A DNA stretch of 64,000 bases from Myxococcota bacterium (lineage in GTDB: Bacteria; Myxococcota_A; UBA9160; UBA4427), in assembly GCA_041389495.1 (NCBI GenBank), contig JAWKRT010000002.1, forward strand, positions 806,001 to 870,000, read 5' to 3'. The notes under the pieces were generated by a model that saw only the letters and a list, made by a program, of their open reading frames with translations, made no database searches and had not been told where the DNA came from. Of this stretch, positions 1-9,142 are shown piece by piece. Position 1 is the first letter of the stretch. Each line of letters begins with the position of its first letter. The translations under genes and the position numbers were made by a program.

Positions 1-123
1 CCGGCGACCGCGGCCGCCGCGCCATCGACTAACAATGCGCGCGGGCTCGGCGCCGCGGGTCGCCCGGCGGGCGGCGCCCGTCGGGCGCGGGCGCGCGCGC
101 CGGCGCGAGGGGGAGGAATCGGC

Positions 124-939
124 GTGGATCTCGGACTTCGCGGCAGGACGGCCCTCGTGACGGGGAGCTGGCGCGGCACGGGCGCCGGCATCGCGCGCGT
201 GCTCGCGCGCGAGGGCGCGCACGTGCTCGTCCACGGACTCGAGCCCGGGCAGGCGGAGGCGGTCGCGAGCGAGATCGCGTCGGCGGGCGGCCGCGCGAGC
301 GCCGTCGCCGGCGACGTCCGCACCGATGCGGGCGCCGAGGCCGTGGCCGGCGCGGTCGGCGAGCGCGGCGGCCTCGACATCCTCGTCAACAACTACGGGC
401 GCGCCGAGGGGCGCGGCTGGCTCGACGGCGCGAGCGACGACTGGACGGCGATGTGGGAGACGAACGTGCTGTCGGGCGCGCGCATGGTGCGGCTCCTCGT
501 GCCGGCGATGCGCGCGCGCGGCTGGGGCCGCGTCGTCTTCGTCGGGACCGTCGGGAGCCGCCGTCCGCGCGCGCAGATGCCGGGCTACTACGCCGCGAAG
601 GCCGCGCTCGCGAACATGGCCGTCGGGCTCGCGAAGGAGCTCGCCGGAACCGGCGTGACGGCGAACGTCGTGAGCCCCGGAATCCTCGCGACCGACGAGG
701 TCGTCGCGTCGCTGCGGGCGCGCGCCGAGCGCGCGGGCGAGCGCGTCGCCGAAGGCGACCTCCCGGCGCTGGCGCGCGTCGCGGCGGCCACCTTCCTGCC
801 CGCGCCGAGCCTCGCGAGCGGGCGGATCGGCACGGTCGAGGACGTCGGCCACCTCGTGGCCTTCCTCTGCAGTCCGCACGCCGACTACGTGAACGGGGCC
901 GACCTGCGGATCGACGGAGGCGCGGCCGACTGCGTGTGA
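124..939 (+). CDS. SDR family NAD(P)-dependent oxidoreductase
   Basis: A 271-residue classical short-chain dehydrogenase/reductase. The N-terminal Rossmann motif is TGSWRGTG (about residues 14-21), followed by NNYG in place of the usual NNAG. The catalytic Ser lies in GTVGS and the YxxxK pair in YYAAK. The C-terminal segment ends in the usual GADLRIDGG. Such enzymes oxidise or reduce a hydroxyl or keto group in the cytoplasm; the substrate cannot be read from sequence. The start is GTG with a GGGGGAGGAA Shine-Dalgarno just upstream. It stands alone on the plus strand, 127 bp before the M48 gene. Family assignment is secure, function beyond it is not. Confidence 0.9.
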   Translation: MDLGLRGRTALVTGSWRGTGAGIARVLAREGAHVLVHGLEPGQAEAVASEIASAGGRASAVAGDVRTDAGAEAVAGAVGERGGLDILVNNYGRAEGRGWLDGASDDWTAMWETNVLSGARMVRLLVPAMRARGWGRVVFVGTVGSRRPRAQMPGYYAAKAALANMAVGLAKELAGTGVTANVVSPGILATDEVVASLRARAERAGERVAEGDLPALARVAAATFLPAPSLASGRIGTVEDVGHLVAFLCSPHADYVNGADLRIDGGAADCV

Positions 940-1066
940 CTTCCCCGTCGGTCCGGCGCGCCGGATTCCGGCGCTCCGCCCTCTCCCGCGCGCGCCGCCC
1001 TAACAAGGATGGCGCCGGCGGCCGAAGGACCCCGGGGTCCACCGGAGGCCTCGGGAGGGGGAAGTC

Positions 1067-2503
1067 GTGCAGCTCGTCTATCCGAAGGAGAAGGCGCTCT
1101 TCGCCATCGTCGTCGCGGTCTCGGCGCTCGTCTGGACGGCGCTCGTCGTCGGCACGCTCGGGATCGCGCTCGTCTACGCGCCGTTCGTGCTCGTCGGCTA
1201 CCTGTTCGCGCAGTCGGGCTTCATCTCGTACGTGCGCGGGACGGGCGTCGAGGTCTCGCCCGCGCAGCTCCCCGACCTCCACGACCGCCTCGAGCGCTGC
1301 TGCGCCGAGCTCGGCATGGAGCGCGTCCCCGTCGCGTACGTGCTCAACGCGCACGGCCTGCTGAACGCACTCGCGACCCGCTTCCTGCGCCGCCACTACG
1401 TCGTGCTCTTCAGCGACGTGCTCGAGGCGCTGACCGACCGGCCCGACGCGCTCGACTTCTACATCGGTCACGAGCTCGGCCACATCCGCCGCGGCCACCT
1501 CGCCTGGGCCTGGTTCCTCGCGCCGGGGCGCATCCTCCCGCTGATCGGCACCGCCTACTCCCGCGCGCGCGAGTACACGTGCGACCTGCACGGGCTCGCG
1601 TGCTGCGCCGACCCCGAGGACGCGGCCTACGGCCTCGCGGTGCTCGCGGCGGGCCGACACGGATCGAACGCGCTCGACCTCGACGCCTTCGCCGACCAGT
1701 CCGATGCGACCGGCGGGTTCTGGATGTCGTTCCACGAGCTGACGGGCGACTACCCGTGGCTCACGAAGCGCATGCGGCACCTGCGCGCGGCGGCGACGCG
1801 GCACGCGCCGTCGTTCCCGCGCCGCCATCCGCTCGCGTGGCTGATGGCCGCCTTCGTCCCGCGCATGGGCGGCGCGGCGGGAGGCGCCGCCGGCGCGATG
1901 ATGAGCGTCGCGATCGTCGGCGTCGTCGCCGCGATCGCGATGCCGAACTACCTGCGCTTCCGCGCCGCGTCGGAGCTCGCGCCCGCTGCCGAGATGCGGC
2001 GCGAGGTCGAGCGAGCGGCCGGCGCGTTCATCCTCGAGCGCGGCCACGTGCCGGCCTCGCTGCCCGACATGGGCCTGCCCGCCGACGCGGCGAACGCCGC
2101 GGTCGAGTCGGTCCGCATCGAGGGCGCGACGATCGTGATGGAGCTGCGCACGATCGAGAATGCCGGCGGTCGCACCGTCGTGCTCACGCCCTACATGGAC
2201 GGCGACCGGATCGGATGGGAGTGCGAGACCGACGTCGCCGACGCGTTCGCCGGCGCCATCTGCAGCGACGCTCCGCCCGCGGCGCCGTCGCCGGGGCTCG
2301 CGGAGATGCTCGGCGCCCTCGCGGGCGGCGCGGCAGAGCCGGGCGGCGACGATGCGGGGGGCGACGACCCGACGTGGTTCGTCGGCCGCGAAGAGTACGC
2401 CTGCGGCGCGTTCAAGGAGACCGACGGCTTCGAGGCGCTCGAGCCGTCGAGCCGGCAGCGGCTCCTGCAGCACTGCGCCGAGTGGAAGCTCGAGAACCTC
2501 TAG
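1067..2503 (+). CDS. M48-family metalloprotease with internal pilin-like segment
   Basis: A 478-residue membrane protein. Two hydrophobic segments occupy residues 8-55. The zinc motif HELGH is at 135-139 and the third-ligand Glu lies in SRAREYTCD (E169), as in HtpX/Ste24-type M48 peptidases, which degrade membrane or misfolded envelope proteins. After the protease domain, residues about 277-300 (VAIVGVVAAIAMPNYLRFRA) resemble the N-terminal helix of type IV pilins, followed by a pilin-like charged stretch and a Cys-containing C-terminal region. The start is GTG with a GGGAGGGGG Shine-Dalgarno. The 3' end overlaps the convergent hydrolase gene by 92 bp. The protease call is strong; the pilin relation rests on motif resemblance. 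Confidence 0.85.
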   Translation: MQLVYPKEKALFAIVVAVSALVWTALVVGTLGIALVYAPFVLVGYLFAQSGFISYVRGTGVEVSPAQLPDLHDRLERCCAELGMERVPVAYVLNAHGLLNALATRFLRRHYVVLFSDVLEALTDRPDALDFYIGHELGHIRRGHLAWAWFLAPGRILPLIGTAYSRAREYTCDLHGLACCADPEDAAYGLAVLAAGRHGSNALDLDAFADQSDATGGFWMSFHELTGDYPWLTKRMRHLRAAATRHAPSFPRRHPLAWLMAAFVPRMGGAAGGAAGAMMSVAIVGVVAAIAMPNYLRFRAASELAPAAEMRREVERAAGAFILERGHVPASLPDMGLPADAANAAVESVRIEGATIVMELRTIENAGGRTVVLTPYMDGDRIGWECETDVADAFAGAICSDAPPAAPSPGLAEMLGALAGGAAEPGGDDAGGDDPTWFVGREEYACGAFKETDGFEALEPSSRQRLLQHCAEWKLENL

Positions 2504-3818
2504 CGCGCCGCGCGGGACGGGCGAGGCCCGCTTCGTCCCAGGCGCGCGCGAGCAGCGCGCGCACCTTCGGCTCGGTCGCGTAGGAGACGTGCCCGCCCGG
2601 ATACCACGCGATGCGCGGGCGCTCCCAGTGCCGCCACAGTGCGAGCACGTCGGCCGGACGCACGACGCGATCGACGACGCCCGCGAACACGTAGCGGCGC
2701 TCGCGCGGCACGAGCGGCGCGACCGCCGTCGGCGCCGCGACGCGCAGCAGCCGCTCGGCGCGCGCGCGCACGTCCGACGGCGCCTCGCCCGTCTTGCGGG
2801 CGACGCCGTCGCAGTAGCTCGCATAACGAGGAGCGACGTCCGTCGCCGGCATGCCCGCGACGACGCAGTCGAGGCCGGGCTCGACGCTCGCGAGCAGCGC
2901 GGCGAACGACGCCCCGAGCGAGAGCCCGAAGACGCCGACGCGCTCGGCGCCCTCCGCGCGCAGCCACGCGACGAGGCGTCGCAGCTCCCACACCGCCTGG
3001 GCCGACGCGTGCACGAAGGCGAGCGGGCTCGCGTCGAAGAGCCCGTCGCCGCTGCGCCAGCCCGCCCGCCGCGGGCCGTGGAGCGGCGGCACGTAGAGCA
3101 GCACGTTCAGCCCGTGGGCGGCGTGCAGCGCGTCGGCGGCGAACGCGGAGAGGTCGAGCGACGGCGAGCCCATCCCCCAGCCCGGGATGCAGACGAGCCA
3201 GCGGCGGGTGTCGCTCGCGCTGCGCACGGCCCACGCGTGCGCCTCGCGGTTCGCGCGCTGGGCGAGCCAGCGCGCGCGGCCGGGGACGTCGGGATCGGGC
3301 GCATAGCCGCTCACGAAGCGCAGGTGGTCGAAGCGCCCGACGGCGGACCACTCGCGCCGCGCGCGCGGCGCGGCCGGAGGCGGCGAGCCCGCATCGCCGG
3401 CCGTGTGCCGGTGGAAGGAGCGCGGGTCGTCGAGCCAGCCGCGCCGCGCGAACAGCTCGAGCGCGGCCGCGATCTCGGCCTCGGCGCCGACGAAGTCGAC
3501 GGCCGGGCCGAGCGAGCTGACGAGCGGTGCGCGCGCGAGCAGGTAGGCCTCGTCGGCGACGAGCTTCGCGGCGACGAGCGGGTGGGGCGGCGCGATCGGG
3601 ACGTCGATGCCGCCCGGGTGCGCGACGAGGCGGTTCCACTCGTCGAGCCAGCGCGCGACCCCGGCGCCGTCGCCGAGACCGCCGAGCGACGACAGGCGGC
3701 GGAGGTCGCCGAGGCGCGCGAGCGCGGCGAGGTCCGGGCGCAGGTCGAGAGCGCGAAGCTCGGGAAGCCAGCGGAGCCAGGACGCGCGCTCGTCGCGTCC
3801 GGTGCGTCGTTCGCCCAC
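2412..3818 (-). CDS. Alpha/beta hydrolase, ABHD18/DUF2048-like
   Basis: About 468 residues from the chosen GTG, which has GAGGAG upstream; the open frame extends further 5' but only into Arg/Pro-rich sequence. The nucleophile elbow is GLSLG inside VFGLSLGASFAALL, and a late GGHVS supplies the probable catalytic His. A PLHGPRR motif precedes the elbow. These features suggest the ABHD18/DUF2048 branch of serine hydrolases; the substrate is unknown. It is a paralogue of the hydrolase at 5540-6808 (shared LNVLL, PLHGPR, QAVW-[ED]-[LI]-RRL, GGHV), and the two flank a wax-synthase-like gene, so a lipid or acyl-ester substrate is a reasonable inference. No in-frame stop occurs until inside the M48 gene, giving an Arg/Ala-rich tail. 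Confidence 0.75.
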   Translation of the reverse strand: MGERRTGRDERASWLRWLPELRALDLRPDLAALARLGDLRRLSSLGGLGDGAGVARWLDEWNRLVAHPGGIDVPIAPPHPLVAAKLVADEAYLLARAPLVSSLGPAVDFVGAEAEIAAALELFARRGWLDDPRSFHRHTAGDAGSPPPAAPRARREWSAVGRFDHLRFVSGYAPDPDVPGRARWLAQRANREAHAWAVRSASDTRRWLVCIPGWGMGSPSLDLSAFAADALHAAHGLNVLLYVPPLHGPRRAGWRSGDGLFDASPLAFVHASAQAVWELRRLVAWLRAEGAERVGVFGLSLGASFAALLASVEPGLDCVVAGMPATDVAPRYASYCDGVARKTGEAPSDVRARAERLLRVAAPTAVAPLVPRERRYVFAGVVDRVVRPADVLALWRHWERPRIAWYPGGHVSYATEPKVRALLARAWDEAGLARPARRARGSRASTRRSAAGAAAGSTARAPRSRRSP

Positions 3819-4161
3819 GGGGCCTGCTCCTCGCGTCGGCGGCGCGCGCTCGCCGCGCCGGCTCTCCGGCGCGGCACGCCGCTCCGGACGCGGAGCTTCG
3901 CACACGGCGGGCCGAGGGTGGGCGCGTCGCGGGGCGGGATTCGCGTCCGCGCGGGACGCTCGCGCTCGGCGACCGGTGGCGCGCGGCCCGAGCGGGCCGC
4001 GTGCGACCCGATGTCGCACCGGCGGGCGCGCGCGCCGGGGGCGGCGTCGCGCATGGCCTCGGCGGCGCCGGGCGGCGGACGCGTCGCCGCTTCTGACCTA
4101 GCCTGCGCGCGCCGGTCCGTCGGCTCGCACGGGCCCGCACGGCGAGGAGCGCGCGCACGCG
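3819..4161. other. Divergent intergenic region, hydrolase / acyltransferase
   Basis: This 343-bp GC-rich gap lies between two divergent starts. It holds a TAGCCT hexamer at 4099-4104 and a GAGGAG Shine-Dalgarno at 4143-4148 for the plus-strand gene, and the GAGGAG of the minus-strand gene at its other end. I see no further gene; the open frames through it are Arg/Ala-rich shadows. Confidence 0.6.
4099..4104 (+). promoter_or_regulatory. Candidate -10 hexamer for the WS/DGAT-like gene
   Basis: TAGCCT matches the TANNNT pattern seen before many genes here. It sits 57 bases upstream of the ATG, leaving a leader that contains GAGGAG. No clear -35 is visible. Confidence 0.4.
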
Positions 4162-5595
4162 ATGACCCGGTACCACTACGAGCGGCTCACGACCGAGAGC
4201 GCGTCGCACCTGATGGTCGAGGACTCTCGCCACTTCGCGCACGCGCTCAGCATCATGATCTTCGAGCGCGGGCCGCTCGCCCGCGCCGAGCGCGCGATCG
4301 ACGTCGAGCAGGTCTCGCGCGGCATCGAGGCGCGCCTGCACCTGGCGCCGCGCTTCCGCCAGCGCCTCAAGTGGGTGCCCTACGAGGACCACCCGTGCTG
4401 GGTCGACGACGCGGAGTTCCGGCTCGACTACCACGTCCGCCACACGGCGCTGCCGCACCCCGGGATGGAGCGGCAGCTGCGCCGGCTCGCATCGCGCCTC
4501 ATGGCGTCGCGCCTGCACCGATCCCGCCCGATGTGGGAGTGCTGGGTCGTGGAAGGGCTCGACCGCGACCGCTTCGCGCTGATCGGCAAGGTCCACAACT
4601 GCATGATCGAGGACGACTCGGGCGCCGACCTGTTCCAGGCGCTGCTGTCGCCGGACCCGGACGAGCCGTTCGATCACGCGCCCGAGTTCACGCCGCGTCC
4701 GGCTCCGTCGGGCGTCGAGCTCGTGCGCGACGAGGTCGTGCGCCGCTTCCGGCTTCCGCTCAAGGCGCTCGAGCGCATGCGCCGCCTCGCCGCCGACCGC
4801 GATGCGCTCCGCCACGACGTGCAGCGCCGCATGGAGGGCGCGGCGCGGCTGCTCGGCTACTCGGTGATCCCGCCGCGCACGACGCCGATCAACGGGCGCA
4901 TCGGCCCGCACCGCCGCGTCCACACGCTCGTGCTCCCGCTCGCGCCGATCCTCGACGCGCACCGCGCGCTCGACTGCACCGTGCACGACGTGATGCTCGC
5001 CGTGCTCTCGTGCGCGCTCCGCCGCTTCTTCCAGGAGCGGCTCGTGCACCCCGCGTCGCTCGACCTGCGCGTCGCGACCCCCGTGCAGCAGCCGGCCGAC
5101 GCGGGCCGCGACGAGATCGCCGAGTGGGTCGTCGAGCTGCCGATCTGGGAGGCCGACCCGCTGCGCGTCGTCGACGTCGTGCGCACGCAGACGCGCGACC
5201 AGTTCGCCGCGCATCCGGCGATGGGCGCGCGCACGCTGTTCTCGGTCGCGCGCTGGTCGGGCTCGCGGCTCGTCGCGCTCGCCGCGCGCTCGCTGTCCAA
5301 CTACGCACCCGTGCACACGTCGCTGATCAACGTGCCGGGCTCGCAGGAGCCGCTCTACTTCATGGGGGCGCGCCTGCTCGAGACGTATGCGGCGGCGCCG
5401 CTGCGCGGCGAGCAGGCCGTCGCCGTGTCCGCGATGAGCTACGAGGGCAAGATGTGCATCGGGCTGAACGCCGATTCCGACGTCGTGCCCGACGTCGACC
5501 AGCTGGGCAAGGCGTTCGAGCGCGCGCTGTCGGACCTCGTCAGTGCGAGTCAGCAGCCCGGCCCGCGGCTGCGCGCGATCCAGGGCGGCGCCTGA
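4162..5595 (+). CDS. WS/DGAT-like O-acyltransferase with atypical active-site motif
   Basis: A 477-residue protein with the layout of bacterial wax ester synthase/diacylglycerol acyltransferases. It opens with the typical low-hydropathy segment around the first block, has PxLHRSRPMWE near residue 118-127 and ends with the usual GS-rich C-terminal domain. These enzymes transfer acyl-CoA to fatty alcohol or diacylglycerol at the inner membrane to make storage lipid. The active-site block HHxxxDG is changed: the sequence is KVHNCMIEDDSG (V144-G154), so the second His is Asn146, the Asp is Glu150 and the Gly is Asp151. The flanking K-V and S-G-A-D-L are kept, so the alignment is firm. Either chemistry has shifted or activity is reduced. 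The 3' end overlaps the next hydrolase by 56 bp. Confidence 0.85.
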   Translation: MTRYHYERLTTESASHLMVEDSRHFAHALSIMIFERGPLARAERAIDVEQVSRGIEARLHLAPRFRQRLKWVPYEDHPCWVDDAEFRLDYHVRHTALPHPGMERQLRRLASRLMASRLHRSRPMWECWVVEGLDRDRFALIGKVHNCMIEDDSGADLFQALLSPDPDEPFDHAPEFTPRPAPSGVELVRDEVVRRFRLPLKALERMRRLAADRDALRHDVQRRMEGAARLLGYSVIPPRTTPINGRIGPHRRVHTLVLPLAPILDAHRALDCTVHDVMLAVLSCALRRFFQERLVHPASLDLRVATPVQQPADAGRDEIAEWVVELPIWEADPLRVVDVVRTQTRDQFAAHPAMGARTLFSVARWSGSRLVALAARSLSNYAPVHTSLINVPGSQEPLYFMGARLLETYAAAPLRGEQAVAVSAMSYEGKMCIGLNADSDVVPDVDQLGKAFERALSDLVSASQQPGPRLRAIQGGA

Positions 5596-6808
5596 CGCGC
5601 GCCTTGGCCCGCCGTCCGGCGGGCCCGCCGTGGACGACGCCCGACTTCGCGAGCGCGGACTCGATGAAGGTCATCACCTCGCCCTTCCACTGGCTCGCGA
5701 CGTGGCCGCCCGAGTACCAGAGCATCTCGGGCCGGCCCCAGTGGCGCCACAGCGCGCGCGCCTGGTCGGGGCGCACGACGCGGTCGGCGATGCCGGCGTA
5801 GACGAAGCGCTTCTCGCGCGGCACGACCGGATCGAGCGCGAGCGGCGACACCATGTGCGTCATCTTCCGCACGTTGTGCCAGTCGATGGCGAGCTCGCGC
5901 TCGTAGCCGCGCAGCACCCAGGGCTGGTTGTCGCGCGCGACGTTGGGGAAGTCGCTCGGCGGGATGCCGGCGATCACGCAGTCGAGGTCCGCCTCGAACG
6001 CCGACACGAGCGCCGACGTGTAGCCGCCGAGCGAGACACCCCACAGCGCGATGCGATCCGCGCCGCGGTCGCGCACCCAGCCGAGCAGGCGTCGGATGTC
6101 CCACACCGCCTGCGAGAACACGTAGACGAGGTTCACGAAGTCGGGCGTGAGCAGCTCGGAGCCGCTCATGTGCGCGCCACCGCGCGGGCCGTGCAGCGGC
6201 AGCACGGGCAGCAGGACGTTCAGGCCGAGCTCGTGGTGCAGCCTGCGCACGTTGAAGCCCGCGAAGTTGACGACGGGGCTCCCCATCCCGAACCCGTGCA
6301 CGCCGACGACCCACGGTCGATCGGACTCGCCCTCGTGCTCGAGCACGTAGGCGTAGGTGCGCTGGTTGTGCGTGTACGCGGCCCAGCGATCTGCGTGCGG
6401 GAGGGCGGGGTGCGCGCGGTACTCGCTCTCGAACGAGAGCTCGCGGTAGCGGAGGAAGCGCCCCTGCGCCCACGCGCGGCCTTCCTTCTCGTCCCACGTC
6501 TCGACGCGCGGCGGCGTGCGGTAGAAGGAGCGCGGGTCGCCGAGCCAGCCGCGCGATTCGACGACGCGCGCCGCGCGGTCGAGCGCCTCGTGCGCGGCGC
6601 GCACCTCGGTGGGGTTCGGGACACCGGTGAGGAGGTTCACGCCGAGCGTGAAGCTGCGGTCGAGGACGGCCTCGCCGATGGCGGCGAGTGAGGCGTCGAG
6701 CGGCGGGACCTCGGCGTGCGGCGTCTCTCCGCGCGCCGCCGTCCACGCCTCCGACACGAAGTGGCCGAGCTGCAGGATCGGGAGCGCGAGGATGCGAAGG
6801 CCGCCCAT
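5540..6808 (-). CDS. Alpha/beta hydrolase, ABHD18/DUF2048-like (paralogue)
   Basis: A 422-residue serine hydrolase related to the one at 2412-3818. The nucleophile elbow is GVSLG in ALWGVSLGGYTSAL, the PLHGPRGG motif lies upstream, and GGHVASQW carries the likely catalytic His. The N-terminus is mildly hydrophobic (ILALPILQLG), without a clear cleavage site. The ATG has no Shine-Dalgarno but carries TAGTAT nine bases upstream, suggesting leaderless expression. The last roughly 30 residues are Arg/Ala-rich because the frame runs on into the 3' end of the acyltransferase. Together with its paralogue and the acyltransferase it forms a small lipid-type cluster. The substrate is unknown. Confidence 0.8.
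   Translation of the reverse strand: MGGLRILALPILQLGHFVSEAWTAARGETPHAEVPPLDASLAAIGEAVLDRSFTLGVNLLTGVPNPTEVRAAHEALDRAARVVESRGWLGDPRSFYRTPPRVETWDEKEGRAWAQGRFLRYRELSFESEYRAHPALPHADRWAAYTHNQRTYAYVLEHEGESDRPWVVGVHGFGMGSPVVNFAGFNVRRLHHELGLNVLLPVLPLHGPRGGAHMSGSELLTPDFVNLVYVFSQAVWDIRRLLGWVRDRGADRIALWGVSLGGYTSALVSAFEADLDCVIAGIPPSDFPNVARDNQPWVLRGYERELAIDWHNVRKMTHMVSPLALDPVVPREKRFVYAGIADRVVRPDQARALWRHWGRPEMLWYSGGHVASQWKGEVMTFIESALAKSGVVHGGPAGRRAKARVRRRPGSRAAAGRAADSH
5606..5625 (+). terminator. Hairpin just 3' of the WS/DGAT-like gene
   Basis: GGCCCGCC and GGCGGGCC form a perfect 8-bp stem around a GTCC loop, 10 bases after the acyltransferase stop. There is no following T tract. The hairpin also lies inside the 3' coding end of the convergent hydrolase, so termination is only a possibility. 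Confidence 0.4.
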
Positions 6809-7218
6809 CGGGGCGCGATACTAGCCTCGGAACGGCGCTCGCGCGGCGGCGCGCTCGGCCCCGCTTCGCGTTTTCCGCCGCGCGCGCCCGGCCCGCGCTC
6901 TTCACGCCGCGGTCGCCGCGCCCGCGGCGGGGCAGCGCGTACGCATCCGCGCGCGCAACGCCGGGTGTTCCCTCGATTCGTCGCACCCGCGCCGCGCGAG
7001 CTGTGCCATGCTCGGGCGCTCGTTCCCGAGGGCGGCCCGTCGCGGCCGTCCCCGCGGTGCATCACCCCGACGCGCCGCGCGGCCACGCACACCGGGATGC
7101 GAGCGACCTCCGCACGTATCTCCCGGGCCGTGCCGGTCGCGATCGGCGCGCGCGAGCGTTTCCGGCATTCGACGCGATGGCGGTCGGTGTCGGCGGAGAG
7201 AGGCCGAGGAAGGCGACG
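6809..7218. other. Divergent intergenic region, hydrolase 2 / pckG
   Basis: This is a 410-bp gap. It contains the hydrolase promoter at 6818-6823 and, next to pckG, an AGGAAGG Shine-Dalgarno. A CATGCT hexamer near 7012 could be part of the pckG promoter, but no matching -35 is convincing. The plus-strand frame is open back to 6688, but the conserved PEPCK sequence begins at 7219. No other gene is visible. Confidence 0.5.
6818..6823 (-). promoter_or_regulatory. TANNNT -10, leaderless-type, hydrolase 2
   Basis: On the minus strand TAGTAT stands nine bases before the ATG at 6808. No Shine-Dalgarno fits in the gap, and no -35 is seen. Confidence 0.5.
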
Positions 7219-9033
<1,815 letters not shown>

Positions 9034-9142
9034 GTGTCGGTGCGCACGCCGACGGCGCGGGGAGCGGCCGAGACGACCGGTTCGTGACTTCGTCGTGACC
9101 TCGGGAGGGGGAGCCGGCGCATCGCGCCGCAGGAGCCCTGCC

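Noticed and set aside
2500..5316. A 938-codon minus-strand open frame
   Set aside because: It lies across a real hydrolase and the acyltransferase in another frame. Its translation is Arg/Ala/Asp-rich with no motif. Such long shadow frames are expected at this GC content.
7012..7017. CATGCT as a defined pckG promoter
   Set aside because: There is no matching -35 and the leader would be about 200 bases. It is mentioned only in the intergenic note.
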